Source: Pseudomonadota bacterium
GTDB lineage: Bacteria; Desulfobacterota; Desulfobacteria; Desulfobacterales; Desulfobacteraceae
DNA: 22,443 nt
NCBI GenBank assembly: GCA_018816605.1
Contig: JAHIVS010000321.1
Location: 1-22,443, forward strand
Reading direction: 5' to 3'
This document shows, piece after piece, positions 1 to 6,304 of this stretch; position 1 is the stretch's first letter; each line of letters starts with the position of its first letter. The notes below the pieces were generated by a model. The model was not told the DNA's origin, did not search any database, and saw only the letters and a list, made by a program, of their open reading frames with translations. The position numbers and the translations under genes are program-made.

Positions 1-1985
1 GCAGAAAAGCCCGGAGCCATGATGATGGCCCCCACGTTCAGAGACAGCTGTTCCGGCTGAATTTCATGGTCAATGGCCCCTGCCAGGCAGGCATCCACGC
101 ATTGATAACATTCCGAACACACCCCGCAGGACAAACACCGGGCCGCCTCTTGTTCGATTGCCGCAGGGGACAGGGCCTGGGTCACTTCTCTGAAATTGCC
201 ATCCCTTTCCGCCACACTTAATCGCGCTGGGTTGCTTCGGGGAATCCGGGGAACATGGTCAATCTCAGGTTTTTCAAACGCCCATGAACGCTCCCGGCCC
301 TCTTTTAAATCAATTCCCTTGAGAAAGCGGTCCATGCTGATGGCAGCCTGTTTTCCGCTGGCAACGGCATCCACCACCGATTTGGGCCCGTAAAAGACGT
401 CCCCTCCGGCAAATACCCAGTCAATGGGTGTCTGAAGGGTAACCGGATCAGCTTGAATGCCGCCGGCTCGGGTAATGGCAATGCCCTGACCGTCTGCAAA
501 TTCCACGAGTCCTGTCTGGCCGATGGCCACAATGACCGTGTCGGTTGCATAGGCCGTCAGCTGACACTCATCATACAAGGGATGAAATCGACCATTTTCA
601 TCAAACACAGCCGTGCATTCCTGGAACTCCACCTCGGTGACCCGGCCCTTGTCGCCTATAAACCGCAGGGGTCCCAGACTGTTGACAATCTTCACCCCCT
701 GCTCAAGGGCCTCTTCAATCTCATAGTCCCAGGCAGGCATCTCTTCTCGTTTCTCCAGGCAGACCATGGTCACTTCACTTGCCCCCAGGCGGCTTGCGGT
801 CAGGGCCACATCCACGGCCACATTTCCGCCGCCGATGACCATGACCCTGCCGGAAAGCTTATCCGCCTCGCCCAGGGCTGCCTGCCTTAAAAAAGGTATG
901 CCGGCAAGCACCCCTTCAAGGTCTTCGCCCTTCACCCCAAGGCCCCGGGAACCATGCAGCCCCGTGGCCATGAACAGGGCCGCATATCCTTGGGCTTTAA
1001 GGCTGTCCAGGGTGATATCCCGGCCGAATTCCGTGTGGGTTTGGATATCCACCCCCAGGGCTTCAATACTGGCAATCTCTCGGGCCAAATCTGCCTTGGG
1101 CAGCCTATATTCTGGAATCCCCACGGCCATCATGCCGCCCTTGACCGGCAGTTTTTCAAATATGCGAACCGGATATCCCTTTTGGGCCAGAAAATAGGCC
1201 GCCGTAAGCCCTGCAGGACCTGACCCCACAATGGCGATCTTCTCCTCCCGTTTTTCTTTGATTTCAGGAATATAGGGATCTTGGGCATCAAGCTGGGCCA
1301 GAAATCGGTGAAGCGCTTGTATGGCCAGGGGTTGGTCCGCATCCCCCCGGGTACAGATGGCTTCACAGGGGTGGTGGCAGACACGGCCGCAGGCATCGGG
1401 GAAGGGGTGTTCCTGCTTGAACAGACGCAGGGCCTCTTTAAATTTTCCCTGGTGCATCAGGGCGATAAACCCCTGAACGCTCACATGGGCGGGACAAGTC
1501 GCCTTGCAGGGGGCTGTTGCTCGCTTGTCCACGGCAAAGGCCCCGGGCATGCCCTGGGGATATAGCTTGTATATGGCCTTGCGATCACTCAATCCCTGGT
1601 CAAACAGGTTTTTGACATCCACGGGACAAACCTTGGCGCACTCGCCGCAGGCCGTGCATTTATCCAGGTCCACATACCTTGGGTCCTGGCCCAGGGTCAC
1701 CGTGAAATTTCCAGACTCTCCTGTCACCTCAATCACACGGGCAACCGTGTGAAGGTCAATGTTCAAATGACGGCCCGCCTCCACCAGCTTGGGGGAGATG
1801 ACACACATGGCACAATCATTGGTGGGGAATGTCTTGTCCAATTGTGCCATAACCCCGCCGATCTGGGGTTTTTCTTCAACCAGGTGGACCAGATAACCTG
1901 AATCCGCCAGATCAAGGGAGGCCTGAATGCCTGCGATCCCGGCGCCGATAACCATTACAGAACCCGCTAACCTCTTTTTTTCCAT
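1..1985 (-). CDS. hdrL: HdrL-type protein: HdrA with an internal NfnB/GltD-like module (3' end outside window)
   Basis: A single open frame runs from ATG at 1985 off the left edge, so 661 residues are visible. Residues 1-150 match HdrA: an FAD-binding GAGIAG (14-19), a CAMCVISPK motif, and a 4Fe-4S set at C110, C113, C116 and C120. Residues about 155-610 match the GltD/NfnB family: a Cys-rich helical domain (about 195-218, CGRVCHHPC), a first Rossmann GSGPAG (about 254) and a second GGGNVAVD (about 384) for FAD and NAD(P)H. HdrA-type sequence then resumes with clustered cysteines (617-633) and VGAIIMAPGF, where the intact HdrA of this window has VGSVILAPGF. The nucleotide module is therefore inserted inside HdrA, not appended. 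The likely role is a cytoplasmic NAD(P)H-linked bifurcating or electron-transfer flavoprotein. The HdrL name is from memory of sulfate-reducer genomes. The start has no strong Shine-Dalgarno sequence. Confidence 0.85.
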   Translation of the reverse strand, partial: MEKKRLAGSVMVIGAGIAGIQASLDLADSGYLVHLVEEKPQIGGVMAQLDKTFPTNDCAMCVISPKLVEAGRHLNIDLHTVARVIEVTGESGNFTVTLGQDPRYVDLDKCTACGECAKVCPVDVKNLFDQGLSDRKAIYKLYPQGMPGAFAVDKRATAPCKATCPAHVSVQGFIALMHQGKFKEALRLFKQEHPFPDACGRVCHHPCEAICTRGDADQPLAIQALHRFLAQLDAQDPYIPEIKEKREEKIAIVGSGPAGLTAAYFLAQKGYPVRIFEKLPVKGGMMAVGIPEYRLPKADLAREIASIEALGVDIQTHTEFGRDITLDSLKAQGYAALFMATGLHGSRGLGVKGEDLEGVLAGIPFLRQAALGEADKLSGRVMVIGGGNVAVDVALTASRLGASEVTMVCLEKREEMPAWDYEIEEALEQGVKIVNSLGPLRFIGDKGRVTEVEFQECTAVFDENGRFHPLYDECQLTAYATDTVIVAIGQTGLVEFADGQGIAITRAGGIQADPVTLQTPIDWVFAGGDVFYGPKSVVDAVASGKQAAISMDRFLKGIDLKEGRERSWAFEKPEIDHVPRIPRSNPARLSVAERDGNFREVTQALSPAAIEQEAARCLSCGVCSECYQCVDACLAGAIDHEIQPEQLSLNVGAIIMAPGFS

Positions 1986-2001
1986 ATCTGTATCGTCCGT
2001 T

Positions 2002-2022
2002 TTTATATTTGATTAATATAAA
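2002..2022. repeat. AT-rich perfect inverted repeat upstream of hdrL
   Basis: TTTATATT and AATATAAA form a perfect 8-bp inverted repeat around TGATT, 17 bp before the hdrL start codon in the 47-bp gap after the RelE-like gene. It could be an operator or an AU hairpin affecting hdrL translation. No T-run or GC stem makes it a terminator. Confidence 0.4.
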
Positions 2023-2032
2023 TTACCCGCCT

Positions 2033-2506
2033 CTATCCGACCAATCCCTTAAAAACCCGTCGTAAATCCTCCTGTGTTATCTGGGGAAAACCCGGGTCTT
2101 CAAACATATCTTCCATGGGTGCCGACGTTCTGATCCTCTGGGCACATTGTTTGTCAACAGTGTAGGTATTCATTTCAAGTTCGGTTTTATGGGGTTTTTT
2201 CTTGCTATAATTGTCCAGCCAATGATCCGCGCTGTCATGATCGCCGACAAACATCACATAAATAATTTTCCCTTCACTGATACAGATCAATCTGAACCCG
2301 GCCCCAAGATCAAACTTAAGACAATTTTTCACCCGCTTATCTGTTTTTCTTTTTAACAACCCGGCACTGGCCGGGCTATCTCCTTGAATCAGGGCATCAA
2401 TGATATGCCTGGCCCTTTGCGCCGCAATGGAACGGGTCGTTCCCTGGCGCTCAAGCACAGCCAGTTGTCGTTCAAGTTTGGGATAAACTTGTATCTGTTT
2501 CGGCAT
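2033..2506 (-). CDS. RelE/ParE-fold-like protein with C-terminal extension, no partner antitoxin
   Basis: This 157-residue protein starts at an ATG behind GGGGGA. Residues 1-100 have the look of the RelE/HigB toxin fold: two basic N-terminal helices (10-40), then strands with KRVKNCLKFDLGAGFRLICI (60-77) and YVMFVGDHDSADHW (83-96). That pattern is typical of RelE-like proteins, which cleave mRNA on the ribosome. Usual RelE toxins are about 85-110 residues. Here about 55 more residues follow, ending in PQITQEDLRRVFKGLVG. No antitoxin gene lies beside it: the neighbours are an IscA-like gene 15 bp upstream and hdrL 47 bp downstream, all in the same direction. It may be a domesticated toxin, a regulator, or a toxin carrying its own inhibitory tail. 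The fold call is by eye, and the function is not established. Confidence 0.55.
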   Translation of the reverse strand: MPKQIQVYPKLERQLAVLERQGTTRSIAAQRARHIIDALIQGDSPASAGLLKRKTDKRVKNCLKFDLGAGFRLICISEGKIIYVMFVGDHDSADHWLDNYSKKKPHKTELEMNTYTVDKQCAQRIRTSAPMEDMFEDPGFPQITQEDLRRVFKGLVG

Positions 2507-2521
2507 TGTTTCCCCCTGGCG

Positions 2522-2836
2522 TTATTCGCAGCAGGAACCGGTACTGCCGCAGGAGCCGCAGCCGGAGCTCAATTCCAGACTGGAACTTAAGTTAAAACCC
2601 ATACCTGCATAGTCCACTGTAACAGGAGATGCTTTTTCAAGGAGGGTTTTCTCCATGAGATACTCCACACCGCCATGGGTGAAGACGGCATCATCCTCTT
2701 TTTTTTCATCCAGGGCCATGGCCAGGCTGGGTCCGCCACACCCCCCATTGTTAAGAAAAATCCTCACCGGCTGAACCTCTTTTCCTTCAAAATATGCCTT
2801 AACCTGTTCCTGTGCTGTTGCGCTTACATTAATCAT
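2522..2836 (-). CDS. IscA/HesB-like iron-sulfur protein with Cys-rich tail
   Basis: This 104-residue protein starts at 2836 behind GGAGAG. It has the compact beta fold pattern of IscA/HesB/SufA A-type carriers, which bind iron or Fe-S clusters and pass them to apoproteins. C33 sits in NNGGCGGPSLAM, the usual place for the first ligand. The tail has C93, C96, C102 and C103 (SGCGSCGSTGSCCE), replacing the standard C-terminal CGCG motif with a longer cysteine cluster. It lies 45 bp after flxA and 15 bp before the RelE-like gene. Its neighbours carry many 4Fe-4S clusters, so dedicated cluster delivery to the Hdr/Flx proteins is a reasonable inference. Some bacterial HesB-like proteins are selenoproteins; here the stop is TAA and all sites are ordinary cysteine codons. 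Confidence 0.8.
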   Translation of the reverse strand: MINVSATAQEQVKAYFEGKEVQPVRIFLNNGGCGGPSLAMALDEKKEDDAVFTHGGVEYLMEKTLLEKASPVTVDYAGMGFNLSSSLELSSGCGSCGSTGSCCE

Positions 2837-2850
2837 CTGTCTCTCCTTTG

Positions 2851-2871
2851 AAAAAACAGGGGGAACCCCCC
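2851..2871 (-). terminator. Possible intrinsic terminator or attenuator after flxA
   Basis: On the minus strand a GGGGG/CCCCC stem with a 3-nt loop is followed by TG and six T residues. It lies in the 45-bp gap between flxA and the IscA-like gene, just before the latter's ribosome binding site. It could terminate part of the transcripts and separate the Flx-Hdr genes from the last three genes. Confidence 0.45.
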
Positions 2872-2881
2872 ATTATTGCTA

Positions 2882-3727
2882 TTAAAATTCCCCGGGTGTC
2901 TGGTTCAGTTCTGCCAGGGTAAACACGGGGCCGTCCTTACACACCAATTCTTTGCCGATATTGCACCGCCCGCACATGCCGATGCCGCATTTCATCCTGT
3001 TTTCAAGGCTCATGATGATATCTTCATCAGAATACCCCAGGTCCTTTAATACAGGTCGTGTAAATTTGATCATCACAGGGGGGCCGCAGACCAGGGCCTT
3101 GGTATCCTGAAGGCTTCTGGGAGCGCACGATTGTGTCACGGTCGGGACAAACCCGGTATGAAAGGGCCAGGCCGGGTCGTCTGTGCTGTCCACTGTGATA
3201 TGCATATGAATATCATCCCTTTTTTCCCACACCTCAAGCTCGTCCCGATAGAGCAGCATCCCGGGGTTTCTGGCACCGTATACCACGTCTATACGCTTGA
3301 AACGATGCCGGTTTTCAGGCACCAGCATGGTTTTGATGAAGGAGCGCAGGGTGGTAAAGGCAAACCCGCCGCCGATGATCAGGACATTTTGGCCTTCCAT
3401 TTCCTTGAGGGGAAACCCGTTGCCAAAGGGCCCCCTGACACCCATTTCATCCCCGGGCTTCAGGTTGTGCAAAAATGTGGTCACCTTCCCTGTCCTGAAA
3501 ACAGTAAATTTTATGATTCCTTTTTCACTTGGAGAAGAGGCGATGCCAATGGGAATTTCACCCACGCCTGCCACTGAAAGCATTGCAAACTGGCCGGGTG
3601 TGTATGCAAAGGCAGCTTCATCTTCTTTATTCTGGAATACAAGGGTGAAGGTTTTTAAACTTTTATCAATGGTTTCTGTTTTTATATCCTCAATCTTTAC
3701 CGGATAGGGCCTGTACGGGTTTTTCAT
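2882..3727 (-). CDS. flxA: FlxA-like FAD/NAD(P)H-binding oxidoreductase subunit
   Basis: This 281-residue protein belongs to the ferredoxin-NADP reductase family, in the branch with AsrB and hydrogenase gamma subunits. It has an FAD barrel (about 5-105, YTPGQF at 42-47 and GIASSP at 61-66), an NAD(P) domain beginning VLIIGGGFAFTTLRS (115-129) with VCGPPVM at 213-219, and a C-terminal [2Fe-2S] site from C247, C252, C255 and C263. FlxA is the expected NAD(P)H entry point of Flx-Hdr complexes in the cytoplasm. Its ATG overlaps the flxB stop as ATGA, so translation is probably coupled. The nucleotide loop reads GGGFAFTTLRS, where many relatives have GGGIGLAPLRS, a mild deviation. The family call is firm; NADH over NADPH is inferred from the cluster. 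Confidence 0.88.
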   Translation of the reverse strand: MKNPYRPYPVKIEDIKTETIDKSLKTFTLVFQNKEDEAAFAYTPGQFAMLSVAGVGEIPIGIASSPSEKGIIKFTVFRTGKVTTFLHNLKPGDEMGVRGPFGNGFPLKEMEGQNVLIIGGGFAFTTLRSFIKTMLVPENRHRFKRIDVVYGARNPGMLLYRDELEVWEKRDDIHMHITVDSTDDPAWPFHTGFVPTVTQSCAPRSLQDTKALVCGPPVMIKFTRPVLKDLGYSDEDIIMSLENRMKCGIGMCGRCNIGKELVCKDGPVFTLAELNQTPGEF

Positions 3728-4788
3728 CGCAAGACCTCCCCGTTGTTCGACCGGCAGTTCAGCGGGCTGTTCAGGGCTTTGATAATGTTCCGGATATCAA
3801 TGTTCACGGGACAGGCAGACACGCATCGGCCGCACCCCACACACATGATGCCCTGGCCGTATTTGTCCGGAAAGTATTTCAGCTTGTGCATGAAGCGGTT
3901 GCGAAACCGCTTCCAGCCTTCTGCCCTGGGATTGTGACCCGACGCATGGGCCGAATAGAGATCAGACATGCACGAATCCCACAACCGCAGTCTGACCCCC
4001 TTGCTGCCAGCGGTTTCATCCTGGATATCAAAGCACCAGCAGGTGGGGCAGACAAAGGTGCAGGTGCTGCAATTGATGCAGGAAAACGCCGCCTCCTCCC
4101 AAAAAGGGGCATCGTATAATTCCAGGGTTTCAGCCGCCTGGATATGATCGAATATTACCTGGGACGAAATAGATTCTTCAGCCGTTGATTTCAATTTTTC
4201 AAATAATTCTTCAGCCCCTGGATCTGCCAGGGTAAAACCGGCAGCCCGGGCGAAGGCGTCTCCTTTTGGGGTCAAAATTTTCCCTAGAAACGCATCTCCT
4301 GTATCTGCCAGAATCATATCCAGGTGGGTTTCGTCAAAGGGACCTGTCCCGCAGCTGGTCGAAAAATTTGTCTTATTGGGAAAATTTTCTGCAAGCCCGA
4401 TAAGGGTCAGGGGTTCATTTTTTCGAATAAAATAGGGATCTGTGTATTCAGGGGTGTCAAAGTTCATTTTCAGCATGGCAAGGGCTTTGGCATCGTAGGG
4501 ACGGATACCCACGGCTGCCCGCAGCTGCTTATCTTGGGAAAACTCGTTTAATAAAGAGCCCGGATTTGTCTGATGGTCCAGGCTGTAAGAGAACATAGGG
4601 TCAAGTTGGGGAAAAACCAGGGATTTGGGTGACATCCGGGTCTGTTCATATGTAAGATCCGGAATTTCGCCGTTGCCAAGCTGCCTGAACACATGACCCT
4701 CTTTATCTTTTACCGGGCCTGCCAGGGTGTACGTTTCCCGGGCCTTTGCCATGGCCCCGGGCATGTCCGATTTTTTTATGCTGATCAT
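3724..4788 (-). CDS. flxB: FlxB-like 4Fe-4S dicluster subunit (AsrA/HydB type)
   Basis: The 354-residue product resembles anaerobic sulfite reductase subunit A and the beta subunit of Pyrococcus-type sulfhydrogenases. These proteins pass electrons between the FNR-like subunit and the rest of the complex. Two ferredoxin-type 4Fe-4S sites are visible in the C-terminal third: C237, C240, C243, C247, and C316, C319, C322, C326 followed by PVNID. More cysteines lie between them (C250, C252, C273). The N-terminal 230 residues form the variable domain of this family. The start at 4788 is preceded by AAGGA seven bases upstream, and that ribosome binding site lies inside the end of a 21-codon frame whose TAA directly abuts this ATG. 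flxC is 100 bp upstream and flxA overlaps by 4 bp downstream. Confidence 0.85.
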   Translation of the reverse strand: MISIKKSDMPGAMAKARETYTLAGPVKDKEGHVFRQLGNGEIPDLTYEQTRMSPKSLVFPQLDPMFSYSLDHQTNPGSLLNEFSQDKQLRAAVGIRPYDAKALAMLKMNFDTPEYTDPYFIRKNEPLTLIGLAENFPNKTNFSTSCGTGPFDETHLDMILADTGDAFLGKILTPKGDAFARAAGFTLADPGAEELFEKLKSTAEESISSQVIFDHIQAAETLELYDAPFWEEAAFSCINCSTCTFVCPTCWCFDIQDETAGSKGVRLRLWDSCMSDLYSAHASGHNPRAEGWKRFRNRFMHKLKYFPDKYGQGIMCVGCGRCVSACPVNIDIRNIIKALNSPLNCRSNNGEVLR

Positions 4789-4854
4789 TTATCTATCCTT
4801 ATTTTTTGGATCTTTATTTTCTGGATCTTTATTGTCTGTATCCCTTGTGTCCAT
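4789..4854 (-). CDS. Possible 21-residue repeat-encoded micro-ORF abutting flxB
   Basis: Between flxC and flxB an ATG at 4854 opens a 21-codon frame ending with TAA at 4791-4789, directly touching the flxB ATG. The peptide is very hydrophilic and contains NKDPENKDPKNKD, produced by three tandem 15-nt units. It has no clear ribosome binding site of its own, so it may not be translated. If it is, termination next to the flxB start would couple the two. It may instead simply be expanded spacer DNA. Confidence 0.3.
   Translation of the reverse strand: MDTRDTDNKDPENKDPKNKDR
4798..4842. repeat. Three imperfect tandem 15-nt repeats
   Basis: Copies lie at 4798-4812 (CTTATTTTTTGGATC), 4813-4827 (TTTATTTTCTGGATC) and 4828-4842 (TTTATTGTCTGTATC), within the 100-bp flxC-flxB gap. 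The unit length is a multiple of three, so the frame of the overlapping micro-ORF survives changes in copy number. Confidence 0.8.
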
Positions 4855-4888
4855 TTATGATTTTCGGGCGGCACCACCTGTTGCCCCC

Positions 4889-5848
4889 TCAGCGAATAAA
4901 GGCCTGGGGATCATTCAACCTGAAGTGGTCCAATGCCGGACGCAATTTTTCGTCCATGCCGGCTTCCCATCCGTAATTTTCCACACAATCCTTTATGGTC
5001 TTACGGGTAAAAATTCTCATTTTGATGTCCAGGGGACAGGCCGCCTCACAGGCACCGCAGTCCGTGCACCGGCCGGCATCATGGAATGCCCTGAGAATAT
5101 GATAGGTCGCAACATCAACAGCCTCGCAGGTTTTTCCCACCCACTGGGGCCTGGACTCATCCACAAAACAGGTGGGGCAATAGCACAGGGGGCAGGCGTT
5201 TCTGCAGGCATAGCACCGGATACATTCCGACAGCAATCCGTCGAATAACGCCTGTTTTTCAACTGCGGCCATGGCCTCAATCTTATCCACATCGGAAAAT
5301 CTGGCCTTTATTTCAAGCTCGGCAACCAGGGGCCCTGCCAGTTCATCATAGATAACCGGGTTTTTCCGGATGCAGGTCCTGCAGTTTGATTGTAAAACAT
5401 CTGCTTTGGGAATCTTTTTTGTGCCGGTTTCAGTTGTGATGAAAAGGGTTTTTCCATCATCTTCAATTGATAAAATATTTGTGCCTGCAGCCGCAATCAA
5501 GGCATTTTTATCGGCAAGCCCGGTACAGGGCACCCCGATGATATAGAGCTGATCTCTTTTTATTTTGTTTTCAATGATATGGGTGACAAGGTTGCGGCTG
5601 TCACATCCTTTGACCACAATGCCGACCTTGTCGGTCCTGTGGGTCAGGTAGGTCACAAGGTTCATCCGACAATTGCAGTCAAAGATAAGCGCATCGGCCG
5701 CTTCACTGGTTTTTGCCATATAGGGTTCGGTCATGTATCCGCAGCTACCCTGCCTGAATCCAATGACCCCGTCTACCCGGCCCTGTTCCAATATCTTTTT
5801 GGATATCTGTTTTATGGTCTGATTTATGAGCTGGGCACGAGAATTCAT
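4889..5848 (-). CDS. flxC: FlxC-like iron-sulfur subunit
   Basis: This 319-residue cytoplasmic protein has an N-terminal domain of the FrhB/FdhB-like kind (about 25-150, with CDCN-type cysteines near 58-60, VVKGCDSRNL at 79-87 and VPCTGL at 106-111) and a C-terminal ferredoxin region. Four-cysteine sets for 4Fe-4S clusters are C209, C212, C215, C219 and C261, C264, C267, C271, with further cysteines at 156, 159, 222, 224 and 227. By comparison with Flx-Hdr clusters it relays electrons between FlxAB and FlxD/HdrA. The flxD stop and this start share one base (TGATG), a strong sign of translational coupling. The Flx assignment rests on gene order as much as on sequence. A stand-alone FrhB-family reading would give a similar role. 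Confidence 0.82.
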   Translation of the reverse strand: MNSRAQLINQTIKQISKKILEQGRVDGVIGFRQGSCGYMTEPYMAKTSEAADALIFDCNCRMNLVTYLTHRTDKVGIVVKGCDSRNLVTHIIENKIKRDQLYIIGVPCTGLADKNALIAAAGTNILSIEDDGKTLFITTETGTKKIPKADVLQSNCRTCIRKNPVIYDELAGPLVAELEIKARFSDVDKIEAMAAVEKQALFDGLLSECIRCYACRNACPLCYCPTCFVDESRPQWVGKTCEAVDVATYHILRAFHDAGRCTDCGACEAACPLDIKMRIFTRKTIKDCVENYGWEAGMDEKLRPALDHFRLNDPQAFIR

Positions 5849-6279
5849 CAGGCCACCTCGACAAGGGTTTTGATCAGGTGGGTTGCAGGGCCCAGCTGTT
5901 TAATCTCGTCGATCACCCGGCAGGCAACATCGGCAAACTTTACGCCTTCGGCCGAGGATATCCAGGAAAACTGAAGCCGACCGGGCTCAAGCCCGGTATA
6001 CTCCAGCAATTGTTTGAGCAGGGCAAATTTGCGTCTGGCATAGTAATTTCCTTCAAGGTAGTGGCAGTCTCCCGGGTGGCAGCCCGACACCCATACCCCG
6101 TCGGCGCCGTTTCTGATGGCGTGGAGGATCATTTTTGGGGAAATGCGGCCCGAGCAGGGAACCCGGATGATTCTCATATTCGTCGGATACTGAAACCGGC
6201 TGACCCCTGCCAGGTCAGCAGCTCCATAGCTGCACCAATTGCACAGAAAGGTGATTATTTTAGGTTCAAATGCTGTCAT
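5848..6279 (-). CDS. flxD: FlxD/MvhD, [2Fe-2S] link between donor module and HdrA
   Basis: The MvhD family delivers electrons from a hydrogenase, formate dehydrogenase or Flx module into HdrA. This copy is 143 residues from ATG 6279, chosen because GGAG lies eight bases upstream. The ATG at 6285 is too close to that site, and a start at 6324 would run into hdrA. Conserved cysteine motifs are CNWCSYGAADLAG near the N-terminus, RVPCSGR, and SGCHPGDCHY, giving the usual set of five or more ligands. The second motif is followed by the helix typical of the family. The gene is 25 bp after hdrA and shares a base with flxC, placing it exactly between the two partners it should connect. Confidence 0.93.
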   Translation of the reverse strand: MTAFEPKIITFLCNWCSYGAADLAGVSRFQYPTNMRIIRVPCSGRISPKMILHAIRNGADGVWVSGCHPGDCHYLEGNYYARRKFALLKQLLEYTGLEPGRLQFSWISSAEGVKFADVACRVIDEIKQLGPATHLIKTLVEVA

Positions 6280-6304
6280 GTCCATATCTCCGATTAAAGG
6301 TCTC

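Noticed and set aside
196..1752. Several plus-strand frames in the first 1.8 kb
   Set aside because: They are shadows of the open hdrL frame, which runs through the window edge and carries all the conserved motifs.
2033..2506. Complete type II toxin-antitoxin pair
   Set aside because: No second small gene with an antitoxin-like DNA-binding domain lies on either side; the flanking genes are IscA-like and hdrL.
4846..4891. TGA at the end of flxC read as selenocysteine, extending the protein
   Set aside because: The extension is a short, low-similarity sequence with no family motif, and no SECIS-like hairpin was evident.
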